Made by a program: the position numbers and the translations under genes
Shown here: in pieces, positions 47,143 through 60,553 of the stretch
Layout of the letters: every line of letters begins with the position of its first letter
Numbering within the stretch: the stretch's first letter is position 1
NCBI GenBank assembly: GCA_020746105.1
Contig: CM036617.1
Span: 143,510,518 to 143,574,517 of the forward strand
Direction: 5' to 3'
Source of the DNA: Trogon surrucura
Lineage: Eukaryota; Chordata; Aves; Trogoniformes; Trogonidae
DNA length: 64,000 bases
Notes under the pieces: generated by a model
Seen by the model: only the letters and a program-made list of their open reading frames with translations
Database searches by the model: none
Told to the model about the DNA's origin: nothing

Positions 47143-50100
47143 TGTCCAATGATAGGAGAAGGGGCAATGGGTTCAAATTGGAGCATAGGAGGTTCCACGT
47201 AAACATAAGGAAAAGCTTTTTCACTGTGAGGGTGACAGAGCACTGGAACAGGCTGCCCAGGGAGGTTGTGGAGTCTCCTTCTCTGGAGACATTCAAAACT
47301 TGCCTGGATGCATTGCCATATGTCCTACTCTAGGTGGTCCTGCCCTGGTAGGGGAGTTGGACTAGATGATCTTTTTGCGTACCTTCCAACTCATAACATT
47401 CTGTGATTCTGTGATTCTGTGATCTTCAGAAACGTGACTGGTTATTCCAGCCATGGGTGTGTTTTTCTTCCTGAGAGCCTGCTTTTGATTTATTTCCATA
47501 ATAATGAGCAAATAGGTGCAGCGTCATATTGATTTGAGATTTACTTCTAGCTAACAGGCCTCTAGTGGCCTTATAAATTTGTTGTGGAAGCACATACTAA
47601 AGAAAATGGAACCTGTCTGATGGGATATCCAGGGTGATTCTCGTAGGTAGTAAAAAACACACTTGACCTCTATGAGTGAAACTTCTCCATCATGCCTCTC
47701 TCTCTCTAGAGCTGTAATCGTGTAATCTTTCCATCATACCTGCTCTTCTCTGCACTTTTACAGGAAAGTATGGGAATGACTTCTATGAGTTTTCATTTGG
47801 TAACACCCAGGCAAATCATCTTGGCTGACTGGACGTGGGTCTATGAGAGGCTGAGAGGAAAAGAGACAACATGGAAGTGAGGGAGGGATTAACTGCAGTC
47901 CTAAGAAGCAATCAACTTAATGAATAACTATGAAAGTCTCTCTTGCCTGGAACATTAATTCTTAGTAATTACCAAACAGATAATCAACACTGTCCCACTC
48001 AAGAGCAGTAATATCTCCTTCCCAGGCTTGTGGCCATGCCAGCTCAGAGTTCAGATACATAAACTTGAAATGGATGTTTTTTATGCCCTGATTCAGTTCT
48101 TTCTTGGAATGAGTTATACTTCTCAGAAAGAAATTTACCTAAAGTATGGAGCATTCATTGGTCAGCACATATGTCAGCACAAATGAGAACTGGGTCAAGC
48201 AAAAGCAAAGTAACTGAAGTTTGCCTTGGCCCTAAGCATCCCTGGGAGCAATATCATTTAAATCAGGCATTTGCTGTGCTGTGCACTATTTGTTGGTACA
48301 TCTGAGTCCAGCTTCAAAAGTGGGTGTTTTCGTACATTGTATTCCCAGTGTTCTTTTAGTTCAATTGAGAAATCACAAGCTGAGGACAGACATGGAGTAA
48401 CAGTCTTAAGCGTGAATTTTGCATCGTTGCCTGACAATGGTTAGGAAAAGCCTCTCAGAGGGAAGGGATGCATTATGAGCCCCTTCCTCTGTGAGGTCCT
48501 CTTAAACACCAAATAATTCAATCATGAGACACAAGGCTGCTGGAAGCCAGGCTTTCTTTGTATTGGTGCACAAATTTACCTTTCTCTCAACTTCTAATTC
48601 TCCTGTTTGTCTGAGTCAGCAGCTTGCTGTAAATTGTTTTATTGTTCCTTTGTGAACAATCCCTACTAACCTAATTTACTCTCTCTTAATGTTTGTGGCA
48701 CATCCCTGAGAAACTGAATGTTCTTCAACTCATTTGTTGCTTAGTTGTTCTGTAAAGCCACATCTATAAATGGCTTAGATAGCTACTCCCTGTTAAAAAA
48801 TGAAATTTCATCTTTGGTGTCCAGTTTTAGTTGGATGCATCAGTCACATGGCGTTGTTTGGTGTCAAATAGATCTGTACTGAATGAGCGTTCTGAATTCA
48901 TGCTGAATTCATTCAGCCTGTCTGAATTCTGAGCTTGCTTCTTAAGAATACTCCCTCAGAGTTCCTTAAAATTTATTGAGGATGTTCCTAACAGCAAATT
49001 GTGTTCATATGGATACTCATGTGAAAGGAACAAAAATGGGCAGCACCCATAATTTTATCTGAATAAATACTACTTGCTTGAGGTTTCAATTACTACACTC
49101 TTTTATTACAATCCCAAAGCTGCACAACATTAAAAAATGACAAGACTCTTGCCCCACTCTGACATATGTCTGTCAATCTGTTTTATTGCTTTTAGACTGC
49201 AGGAACCCTGAGTCTCTACCACCACACTGTTGTAACAGAACAAGGAATCTGTCCAAGACAGAAACAAAGAGCTCTGCCTATATAGACTATTGAAGACACT
49301 ACTCTTGTTTACTGAAGATCTCAACTTCATAGGACATTGCCTGGAACAACTACAGAAGAAAAAATCCTTCTTCAAAGAACATTTCTGAGCCATTCTGTCT
49401 CAGAGGTCTTTTCTTTCAAGTAATTATTCCATTTTAGAAGTATATCAATTATTCTGGGATGCAAGTGTCTTTAATTTCAAAATGACATCTATTGAAAGAT
49501 ATTCTGGTACTATAGAATAAACTGTGTCACAATAGCTGACAAATTTTCCTCTTTAAATGAGAATTCTTAGTTTATTTCATAATTCGTCCTTAAGACTTTA
49601 AAGCATTCATGTTTTCCTCTTTCTGTGAATAATCTGTAATTGTAAATAGTCACTGAGAATATTCCTTAATGAGCTATGTTGTGGATTAGAGCACTGGGAA
49701 TTTGAGGAACAAGGAAGGAGAAGACCTAAATAAGGGTCAAATTCTGCAGCCAGTTCTTTGTACTGTAACACTATTGGTTTCTCTGGAAGAAATACGTGAG
49801 GAATGGTCCTAGTGACCTACTGATCTTTCCTCATATAAAATACTTGATGCAACCACAGAAATGGTTGGCTACAACCCATGAAAGTATTAAAGGTCAAAAT
49901 GAAAATGACACAAGTACTGCTTCAGCATAGTTTCTTGAATGAGTTTCAGGGCTATTTCACCATTATTTACTACCTATATTTCCCAGTTTTGCCTGGGTTG
50001 GAAAATCATATCAGAAGTGGTGTACCAGGACATTGAAGATAGTTTCCCTACAAGCGTTAGCAAAGGTGAGTCATATTCAATACTTATCCCAGAGAACAGT

Positions 50101-51546
50101 TGTAAATATGTTTTATTCTCACCAATGCTTTCATCTAAATAGCAGCCAGCTGTCAGCCGTGTTCATTTTGATGCCAATAGTGAGTGGCAAATAGCTTTTA
50201 TACTCTAGACAAGGTTTTTACTAAAATCTTTCTAATACTCTTTCTGCATTCAGGTTTGATTTCAGAACTTGAAACCTTTAACTAAAGTTTACCATCATGT
50301 CATAAAACCAACTTCATGTTAATAACAAGAATATTAAAAGAAAGTCCCAAGTTAATCCATTTCTGAGACATACCATATCCTTTAAAAATTCATCAGAGCT
50401 ATCTGAGGAATGTGCTGAAATGCATGAAGATAGATCCTCTTCTCATTAAGATTAAAGATGTAGATTAGTTTTGGTATTTTGGGGGGCTGAATATTACAAT
50501 TTTTAACAATTGTCTTGTGGCCATGAGAAGGAAGAAGATATCTTGGCACCCACCCGGAGGGACTCAGAACTGCTTATTTTGCAAGAAAAGACAAAAAGCT
50601 TTAATAAATGTCCTCAGGAAAATAGCTGAGCATGACCTGGGGTGTAATAACCTTAGGTCAAATTACAGAATGTAGCACAAAGCACAATCTCAGTTGCTGC
50701 TCAGAACTCTTTAGAAAGCAGAAGATAACATAAAATGAGACCAAGCACATAAAATACCCCGCCAACATCAGTAGGTGCTCCATCTTTTGTCTAAAGTCAG
50801 TATCAGGAATGTGACCTGAATCTCATCTTCTTTCTTTCTATTTCCCACCAAAAGAAAAAAAAAAAAGGAAATTAACTACTAAAACTGTAGCTTTAATCCT
50901 ATCCTCCCAAACTTCTTTACTTCAGGTAAAGATTTTGTTAAAATTCTGCATAAACCATAAAATTTGAGGGTTAAGACTGATATGCCAAGGTTTGAAATGC
51001 AGCATCAGGCAAAGGAGGAAAAAGGAAAAGAATGAGATCTTCAGAAAGGCAGTAGCCAAACTCTTGGTCTTAGCTGGGAGCTTTGTGGCTTTTGCTGTTC
51101 TTCTGTCACTATCCCACAATTGTTTGATTTCATAAAATTGATTTTCTTTTTCATGCTGAAGAAAAAAGGGGGTTGATTGTCAAGCTTTTGATGTTGACAT
51201 TTGGAGCTAGGAAAATTTGTTTTTCTTCTCATTCTGCCAGTCTAGATGCTTACCATATATTTGTTGGCAAAATACCTAAAGAATATTAAATGAAAGTGCT
51301 ATTTTTTTTCTGAATATTTTGCCTCAGCATGTAGAGCTCAATTTGTTCAGATAAAGGGATATTAAAAAGTGGGTTGTTAGACCGAGCTGCTAAAATGTCA
51401 TCATGATGCACAATCAATTTTCTCTGTCAGCTCTACTAGTGAAATGTTTTGCTATCAAACCACACAGACTAAAATGAGTGCAATTGTCAGTCTTATGCAC
51501 TGCAAGCATCATAGTTAACCAAATAGTTTTTGTAACGGTATGTCAG

Positions 51547-51566
51547 GATAATTAAATTTAATTATC
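51547..51566. other. Perfect 20-bp AT-rich palindrome
   Basis: GATAATTAAATTTAATTATC equals its own reverse complement. Each arm carries a TAATTA core, the usual homeodomain contact sequence, and the outer ends are GATA / TATC. It lies in a mixed-complexity segment (about 51360-51720) without simple repeats. A paired homeodomain site is possible, but chance in AT-rich DNA cannot be excluded. Confidence 0.7.
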
Positions 51567-52604
51567 TGCAACTACAGAGGTCTGCTATTGACACAAAAAT
51601 CTGCTTCTATGACAACCTGAAATTCATTTGGTCCTTCTGTGTTTTGAAAGCATGGGTAATTTACCTTTTCTCATGCCCAGAGCCAGTGGAGTAAAAGCTG
51701 TTACAGTTTTTAATTAAATAAAAACTATGGATACCTGGTGGACTTACATCAGAAATCTTGTATTTGGACTGCTGTGGCTCAAAAAACTTCCACAGATGGT
51801 AAAATTATCATGACTTCTTATTGTAAGAAATTCTGTGTGTTTCCTGTTATTCAGCAGGACTAGTAATTGACTCTATTCCACCCAAGGGAGAGATAACGAT
51901 GGATCTTTGGGCTTTAGGCAAGCATTCAGTAGAAAAAAAATTCAGCCAGGTGCAGCAACTGGCAATGAAGGAAGGCAAAGCAGTCTTGGTCATTGTGTCT
52001 GACAAGGTCATACCAGCGCTTCGAGCAAAACATGCTGGTTTCAAATTAAGGTGGGGAATAAAACGTGAAAGGAGTATACGTAAAGCTGGGTAGAAAGTGG
52101 TATTCCTATCCTGGCAAAGTGCATGGTATTTCCGAATATTCCTAGGAGAGATGAAATCAGTGTGGTTTTTTAATGAGCTCTGAAAGCACAAAAGAATAGC
52201 AATCAATGGGATAAAGAAATCCACCAGGAGGCAGGAGAATTCAGTTTTAACATTAATTTCACTCTAGAAGCTTCTGCATGACAGGTGTCTTGATCACTAT
52301 AGTCTCAGCTGATGTGGTTGCAGAGGGCCACAAGATGTTTACAATATTAGGTTTGTGTCACAGTTTCACATAAAGATTTGTCTACTGTTATAACCCAAGT
52401 GTCCATGCCCTGAGGGCATCAGAAGGCCTTAATTTCTCTCACCAGCCTCATCTCTTCTTAAACTTCTAGCCTCATTCTGTGTGTCCAGTCTTGTCTGTTC
52501 TTGCTTACTCATGGGACTTTCTTGAAGGACTCTAGATGGGTGCTGTAGGTAGCACCATCTCCACTCCTGTTTCTGTCCTTATCTTGCTGTTTTTGACTGG
52601 GGAA

Positions 52605-52623
52605 GGATGGATGGATGGATGGA
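52605..52623 (+). repeat. (GGAT)n simple repeat
   Basis: Nearly five uninterrupted GGAT units. Confidence 0.9.
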
Positions 52624-55600
52624 GCTGACTCATCGCCTTGTCTTGTCTTGCCTTAGGCTGTTGGTAGGCCCTGTTGTCAGCACCCTGCTCTCACCTGGTT
52701 GTCCAGACACTCTGGAGCTGTGCCCTGGTTGGTGAGGGCACCATCACTGCCTGTGCTGTAGTTGTCCTTGGCTCCAAGTCTTGCTGATCCCCACCCGAGC
52801 TCTGAGTCTGCTGGTGATGTTTGGTGCTAGAGGCAGAGGAGCACACAGCTGTCTGATGGAGGTCTGTCCATTTTTTAGGGGGGTATGTATTTGCCAACTG
52901 TGTGCTACATAGAGAGTTCTATTATTCATTGTAACATGGTGTAACATGTCAGGTTGGTCTTTTAAATCTTTTATGTTCTGAGACTATGCCAACATATGAT
53001 CTCACCTTTTTAGTGGGAGGTGTTGGTTTTGGAGGTTTTTTTGATGTACTCCTTGAAAACTGACTGGACTCCTGCACACCTGGTGTAAATCAGGTAGCTC
53101 CGTCGGAGTTATTGGAGCTGTGCCAACCTGTGCAACTTAATATGACCCAAGGTAAGGACAAATTACTTTTATGCCAGCTCCTTCTGCAAAGGATAGTTAT
53201 CAAGAGATCTACAGCAGATCCTGAAGACCAAACTGGAATGTTACTAATTTGCCAGGGGATACCTTCAGACTCTGGGTTTCCTTGTCCTGTAGTTCTTGTA
53301 ATAACTTGTACTCAATACAGCACAAGCGTAAAGCAATACAAACCTGAAAATATATGTGTGTTCAAAGTTCCCATTCTAGCAGGATAAAAGATTGAATCAG
53401 AAGGATTCTAATAAAATCTGTGCTGGCATGATGCAGAAGGTTAAAGCAGACAACAAACAAACAGATTGTTCTTTCGGGAATGATTCATCTGTTTGTTAGA
53501 TGTGAACTATATGGGTCAGGAAAGTGTTTGTAAGCAGTGAAAACTACCACCCTTTTCTCAACAGACTCTACATGCTGCAGGTTGAGGCATAACCCCTCAT
53601 TGGCTTCTGGCTTTTCAATAGCCACGGTAAGGACAGAGCCCAACTATTCTTCTCAAGCTTAACTGTTCTTGGACCTGTCTCTGGGGGATTCCTCCGCTGC
53701 AGCTGCTGCATTCCTCTGTTACAACAGCACACTCCAAATCCTCTTATATCATGCTTGGAATAAATAAGTTCTGTCTGCCAGCGTGAGTCAGCAGTAAACA
53801 CCATTCCTGTACAATTTTGTGAGCAGCTGAGTGGAGGGTGGCATGCCACAAACCGTCTCTATCTGTGCGCAGGGTCCCAGAAACTGCCATGTTCTTGGCA
53901 GTTAAAGTTAATTCCCAACATTATCTGGAGTTTGTTTTTGCTGGTTTTCATTTGCTGTTTGCTTCTGGGTTGAGAAAATGCCAGAATACCATAAGCATCA
54001 GCGCTCGAAGCTCTCTTCTCATGAGATTTCCTTTTTTTCTTCCCTGACCTTGTGCAATTCCCCACCCAATTTTTCCATGCCCAAATGATCCAGATATCTT
54101 AGACAAGAAGTTACAGTTCTGAGTGTTTATTCAGAATCACAATACAGTGTTTTTCATATTCATTCATTATCATCATATCATATCATGGATGTTTACAAAC
54201 TTGAGTGAATAAAAAAAAAACATTATCTGTTATATATGATTCTTTGATGTAGCTATTTGTTTAACTTCAATAATATACTTCAGTTTCCTCCTTGTATATT
54301 TTTACTAACTGTTTGAGCTTTCCTAGCAGAATCCTCATGGAAAATGCATTCTTTTTATTGTAGTTTTAATATTGAACTGTCTGTCAGAATCTTTAACTGC
54401 ACAGCCAAAAGCAATGTGACTTTTCAATTTTCCATTCAGCCATGCAGTTTGTAGTGTCTAATGTCATTAATCAGTTTTCTAAGTGTACATGAAAGTAATG
54501 TATATTGCATACAATACTCCACAGCAGCAACACTCTACTGAGGATATTCACAAATGTTCTGAATTAAAGAAGAGATTAGGATTTTGCAAGATGTTCTCAG
54601 ACATCTTGAAAAATGAAAAGATAGAAATTGACCGTTTAAAGTGTTTATTGCAATTTGTATAGTGAGCTCAAATGTATATTTTTACTTTCGTGACAAACGA
54701 GTAACATTTCTGACCCCCTAAATAAAACAAGGGACTGTAGCTTTATCTTGAAAAAAATTACGTGGAGTTGCAAGCCTTGAAGAAGTCAGTTATGCTTAGG
54801 CTCGAGTCGCAGTTCCACAGACATTTTTCTAAGTGACAAAATCCATCTAAGCTGTTCCTTGCCCTTCCTTCCAACACCAGCTCCTCGTTTCCATTCTCTG
54901 ACTGCCCTTTCAATTGTCTGGCACAATTACTTGTGGACTTTCTTTTAGTCAGCTCTTTTTTTTTTCCCTGATGGATTATTTTCAATCTGCATCTTTTTGC
55001 TAATTTAGTTCCTCTGTTCCATTATGACCCTTCAGTAATGAGAGAGTGGGTTTGAGATAGCAGCATAAAGGCAGAAAGAAAAAGAGTGAAGTAGAGCTGA
55101 GCAAGACCCTGGTTTTGTTGCTGAGAAAAACTGTGATGTCACGATACTTTAAGGCACTAGAATAATCTTTCATCACTTCTAGACCCTTTGTGGGAAGTGT
55201 AGGTGCAATTTTAATATTCATCTGTATAAAATCACAGCTAAACTTGTACTTTAGGTATGGACACCACTTCTGAAGATAAGGAGGGCAGTAAAAAACAATG
55301 CTGTATTGAATTGACTTTTCTTGTAGGAGAACATAACCTTTAGTATGAGTGTTTTGGATCTAACTCAGAAATGGCCTGCTTCTGAAACAGTAGGTCTAAG
55401 TCATGCCTGCTGCAAATATCTCATGGTACTAAATTATATCCAATCCTGCAGATAGTGTCAAAATGTTAGATGACTGCTCTGGAATACAGGCAAGGATAAA
55501 TTAAGAATCATTGATGAGAATATACTTCTACTTTCAACAGTTCTTAGTCAAGTCTATGGTAAAATTCCTTTTGGCTTTGATATTAAAGGAAATAGAATTA

Positions 55601-55666
55601 AAGGTTTTTGTTGTTTTCTGCTGGGTTTTGGTGGAGGGTGTTTTTTACAGATTTTTTCTTCATTGA

Positions 55667-55762
<96 letters not shown>

Positions 55763-58700
55763 TGAAATATTTAAAGTTTACCTTGTGAAGGAATGGGATG
55801 GGTAGAATTCCTTTAGAATTAAGATATCTATCTAATGCATCTGTCCAGTAGATTGTTGGATTGCAAATCTTTCCTGATGATAGGTTTTCTACTGTAGCAG
55901 TAACATTCATTTCTTCAAAGTCTCAGAATCCCATATGCTCTCATACCAGTCTTTTATAAACCATGGTGAACGAAGAATGAAGTGGTGCAATGCATCACGG
56001 AGCAGCCAGGGAGGAGCCAGTAGTCACAGTAAGGTGGGCAGGGGAGTTGACCTCACTAACAAGGGAACTGCCCCACCCTACTCAAAGAGGTCCAATGACA
56101 GAAACCACAGACAGCCAACAGTACCCATCAAAAAGTCCATAGTCAGACAGGTCTGAGATTAAGCCAGAAAATCAAATTGGTGGGTTCAGATAAGGACTAA
56201 ATTTAGGAAGGTGTTAAATCTGGCACAAGTGTACCAGCAACATAACTCAGGTGAGTGGCAAGGTCCTGAGCACGAAAGTGACCCTCAAGAAAAGGAGGCG
56301 CAGAGCCTCACAAGGGCAGGCAGTTCTTTCTTCAAACCTGCTTTTTCACAACCATCTGAACCAGTGGATAACATGGCTGTGACATATCAGCGAGCTGGCT
56401 ATGGATCCAGACAGAAATACTCTTTGAGATGGGGAGGTGCACTCAGGGACCTGATGCATGGTTTGCTGGGAGCTGCAACTTCTTTTATCAATCCAAGTGA
56501 TTATACAGAGAGAAAAACTGTACAGACTTTGGGGTTCATCAACTTTTCTGTCCATGCACTTCACGTCATGTCACCTGATCTCAGTTCTTCTTACTCACAT
56601 CATTGAGAATGGCAAAGTGAAATGTTTCCCACAGTCAAAGAATTGATGGATAGCAGATTTTGAACTTAAAAGCCCCAGTTTGTTGCTGTGCTGTTTATTG
56701 AATAGCATTTCATTTCCCTAATGATGAGATTATTCCAGTATGAGATTATTATAATTTTATGAATATAGTATTAAAATATTATGAGATCTCACAACATTTT
56801 GTATTAGACCTCTCATTTTGATTAAGAACCAAGAGATTGCTAATCCTATAGATGCTTTAATATGTTGAAAGAATAAAGAAAATCATTCATCTCTTCCTTT
56901 CTCTATTAAAGGGTGTAATCAATGGGGAACATGCCAGTTCCCCAGTTGAAAGATATACCATTCCTGTTTATGATGGCAGGAAAGACATAAAAATCTTCAC
57001 AGTCCTTGGCATACCCTCCATGTGGGTCTTGGCACCTGGAGCAATGCCATTTCACCCAGAAAACTGCTGTCTGTTTCACTGTGGTAGCTATGCACTCTAG
57101 TCAGGGACAATTTTGGAATAAATCCTTATTTTTATTCTTGCAAAAAAAAAAAACAACAAAAAAACACTTTAAAAAGAGAGATAGATTTTTGTTTTGGTCA
57201 AATTACAAAACGAAGGAGTTGTATTTACTCACAGTGCAAATTCTTTGAGAAGCACAGACTTCTAATTGTTGGAGTGGAAAAATCAACTATTTAAGAAATG
57301 TAAAAACCCACTTTTTATTTCAGTTTTGAAACATAGTGGTTCTCTGAGCCAGGACACACAAATTTTAGCTTTACCTTCCAGGGTTTGGCATCTCATGTAT
57401 CCTGGCAATTAGTTTGGCATCTACAGTAAAATTCTGGGCCTGAGCTTGATTAAGAGAACATTTATGAATAACATCCTCAGAAAAATTAAGACCATGGCCA
57501 GGACCAGGCCACAGCGGCAGTGAAGTAGGCATGCTCTGTGGCTAAGCTGTTCCATAAAACAGAAGAACCAAGCAGCTCATAACTCTTTACATCGATAGCA
57601 GTCATCACTCTTCTTTCACAACTTGCTAAGCCCAATTGGAAATTCCTGAAATTTTCATTTCACTTCTTTTAAGTACATTTGCCAATTTCAGTGGAAAACA
57701 CCAGACATGGTGGTATATTTATGAATATGATGCTATTGACATGATGGATGAGTTATGGTTTTACATAGGGAGAGAAAGACAGAACTATTTAATCCCCCTA
57801 AAAAAAAATAAATTGGAAATTAAAAACCCACATTATGCCAGACCTGCAAGCCCTTGCTCCCGTTGGTATAAGAGAAGAAAAGACTACCAGTCTTGCAGTC
57901 AGATCTTTTCAAATTTCATAGCTGCTTACTGCAAATGTTTTTGCTCTTTCTAATCCTTCATCAGTCTGGCTATTGAACTGATGACTTTGACAGCAAGCAG
58001 GTTGAACTGACTTGTACCGTAAGAATTCGGGTTTTTGAATGAAAAGTTCCCAGAGTTCCCAGTGGGGCTCTTCCTGTACTCTGCACCAGCCATCATATCA
58101 GGATGACTGCACAGAGCACGGTAAGGGTGCTGATGCCCACCCAAACCACACACTTACAAAGTCAGGTCATTCTAAATCAGGGCCACTGGCAAATACCTTA
58201 TAGAGACAAAATAGCAAGGTTGCTGTTTCCACCCATTAACCTCCTCCTTCCTCTGGAGGGACCTTTACTACATCAGAGGTGAGCGAGTCCTTCTCAGCTT
58301 CTATTGAATAATTAACTTTGGTGACTGTTCTCGCGCTGTGCCCTGTGCAGCTGGTCCTTCTACCATCTGGTGAGAGGTGCTCTGGCAGAAGGCAGAATAG
58401 GTCTCAATAATACCCTCCTGCCAACAAAAAATGTACACAGAAGGAAGTGCTTAGTTGTGCAAAAATTGCGAAACTGACTCTTCTACCAGAAGATGAGCTG
58501 TATTTGAATATATAACACACAAAAAACACTACATATTGAAGATGTGGTTCATTTGAGCTAGCTTTTGTAAATTTTGTGTTAGGAATATTTTCTAGCATAG
58601 TTGTCTAGTGTATTTCTATGCTCATTGCAGATAAACGGTCACCATCAAGAGGTGCTTAGAATACATATCTGGGTTAGGAGGGCCCTGGGATGTATGTGTC

Positions 58701-59711
58701 TGTCAACACAATGGCATGGTGTTTAGACTAGGCATCTTGCTTTTAAAATCTGATGAAAAGAATCCTAGTCTTACTGTGAAAGGTGGAATGTAGTCAGAGG
58801 TATCAGAAATCATCCCTGTAGCAAACTGTGTGGACTAGCATTTAACAAGGTAGGGGGTTTTCATCTGTTCTTCCAGCATCCCAGAGAAAGGATGAGCTGT
58901 ATCTCAGCATGGTACTAAACAGGAGGTGACAGACATCTGTGAGAATCCTCTATCATCTAACATTTCATTTTCATAGCCAAAGGCCCAGAAATATCTCAGG
59001 GCCATTCATGAGAGTTTACAAACTCACCCACACCTGAACCTTGTTTGCCAGAACTGCTTCTCTCCTTCAGGCACTCCCTTTTAGATTTTGAAGGATGGTT
59101 CTCACAATACTAGGGTCAAGTCCCTAGTTATTTCTCTCATTGTTTTGCAACCACTTGCAAGAAGAATGAGAAGTTATGTTGCTCCAAGTCTCACACATAT
59201 CTCTGTACCTGTCAACAAGGCAAAACTTTCTAGAAGCAGATGGAGTTCCTAGCTTTCTAGTAAGCATTTCTAGAGATGTGGCTTAGTCCTGGTCCTATGA
59301 CTCTCTAACTCATATTAACCACCAAAGGAAAGCAAGTGAGATGATTTTTCTGTGCTAGATGGAAACATTGGCAAAGGCAGGGCAAGCAATATAGGTTTTA
59401 GCATTTCAGAAATAAGAGATGTTTTCAAGATGTCTAGAAGACAGACTTGCCAGGAGGCCTTATCCATAGTTCATTACTAGACTGCTCAACAGCATATCAA
59501 GGCAAAAAACCTTTGTACACTGCAAAAGAGTTTAGGCAGTCTCAGAGAAAGATCATTCTGGAGTGTCATGAGTTCACGTGTATGTCAAGGGGAAAAATGG
59601 GTAAGTCTTGCTGCAAATCTTTTTTTGCATACAAAGGGGTAACAACCCAGCTTCCCACACTGTGACATCACATGCTCTGAGCATCACAGTAGGAATGTTG
59701 CAAACACAGAG

Positions 59712-59720
59712 GAAATGGTT
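59712..59720 (+). repeat. Direct repeat at left edge of LTR fossil
   Basis: GAAATGGTT here is repeated exactly at 60545-60553, on the other side of the LTR-like sequence, as expected of a target-site duplication. Its last base overlaps the presumed first base of the LTR. Confidence 0.6.
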
Positions 59721-60544
59721 GTGGTAGGTTGACCTTGGCTGGAGGCCAGGTTCCTCCCAAAGCTGCTCTATCACTCCCCCTCCTCACCTGCTCAAGGGAG
59801 AGAAAATATAACAAAAGACTCATGGGTTAGAATAAGGACAGGGAGAGGTCATTCACCAATTACCATCATGGAAAACACAGACTCGACATGGGAAAATTAA
59901 GTTAGCTTATTACCAATCAAGTCAGAGTAGGATAATGAGAAATAAAACCAATCTTAAAAAACACTTTCTCTCAATCCCTTCCTTCTTCACAGACTCAACT
60001 TCACTCCTGATTTTCTCTACATCCTTCTATCCAGTGACACAAGGTAATGGGGAATGGCTGTTGCAGTCAGTTTATCACAAGTCCTCTCTAGAGATCGTTC
60101 CTTCTCAGAAGAAGGACTCCTCACACTCTTCCCCTGCTTCAGTATGGGGTCCCTTCTATGGGAGACAGTGCTCCACAAACTTCTCCAATGTGAGTTCTTC
60201 CCACAGGTTACAATTCTTTATGAACCACTTCACCATGTGTCCCTTCCACGAGGTGCAGTCCTTCAGGAACAGTCCTTCATGTCTGTAGGGCTGTTTCTTT
60301 CACACATATTCTCACTCCTATCTCTAGTTGTAAAATGCACAGCTTTTCCCCCCTTCTTAAATATGTTATCCCAGAGGCATTGCCACCATCGCTGATGGGC
60401 TCAGCCTTGGCCAATTGTGCATCCATATTGGAGCTGTCTGGCATTGGCTCTATCAGATGTGGTGGAACCTTCTAGTAGCTTCCCACAGAAGCAACTCCTG
60501 TAGTTCCCTGCCCCACTACCAAAACTTTGTCATGTAAACCCAAT
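59720..60544 (-). mobile_element. Solo LTR fossil of an avian endogenous retrovirus
   Basis: About 825 bp that matches, by memory, an LTR family widespread in birds. The plus strand opens with TGTGGTAGGTTGACCTTGGC and later has CTGCTCTATCACTCCCCCTC, ATTACCATCATGGAAAACAC, TCAGAGTAGGATAATGAGAA, and near the far end GCCACCATCGCTGATGGGCT and GGCATTGGCTCTATCAGATG. The sense strand is probably minus, because ATATTTAAGAAGGGGGG at 60363-60347 (minus) looks like its TATA region. No gag, pol or env is attached, so it is a solo LTR or remnant. A 9-bp direct repeat, GAAATGGTT, lies at both ends (59712-59720 and 60545-60553). Divergence looks moderate. Exact family (ERVL or ERVK type) is uncertain. Confidence 0.68.
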
Positions 60545-60553
60545 GAAATGGTT
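60545..60553 (+). repeat. Direct repeat at right edge of LTR fossil
   Basis: Exact second copy of GAAATGGTT, directly after the AAACCCAAT that ends the LTR-like sequence. Confidence 0.6.

Larger units (their letters stand above)
45831..47423 (+). mobile_element. Degraded CR1 LINE, 5' truncated, about 1.6 kb
   Basis: A plus-strand CR1 beginning just upstream of the RT domain (GGAGCCCCAGACCCCTGAGG) and ending in an ATTCTGTGATTCTGTGATTC-type tail at 47423. It keeps SIHKSMGPDGMHPRVLREL, the [20 protein letters not shown] segment, motif B as VPQEWVLGP, motif C as FADDTELGG, and the C-terminal [19 protein letters not shown]. The frame is interrupted several times. A stretch that should encode the [18 protein letters not shown]-type region is missing around 46183-46193. 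It starts further 5' than the copy at 23179 but is clearly more decayed. The tail uses ATTCTGTG units rather than ATTCTATG, like the antisense tails at 28466 and 30625. Confidence 0.92.

Noticed and set aside
49680-49760. Possible MIR 5' part (GTGGATTAGAGCACTGGGAA)
   Set aside because: Only the first part resembles the family, and the diagnostic core is absent.
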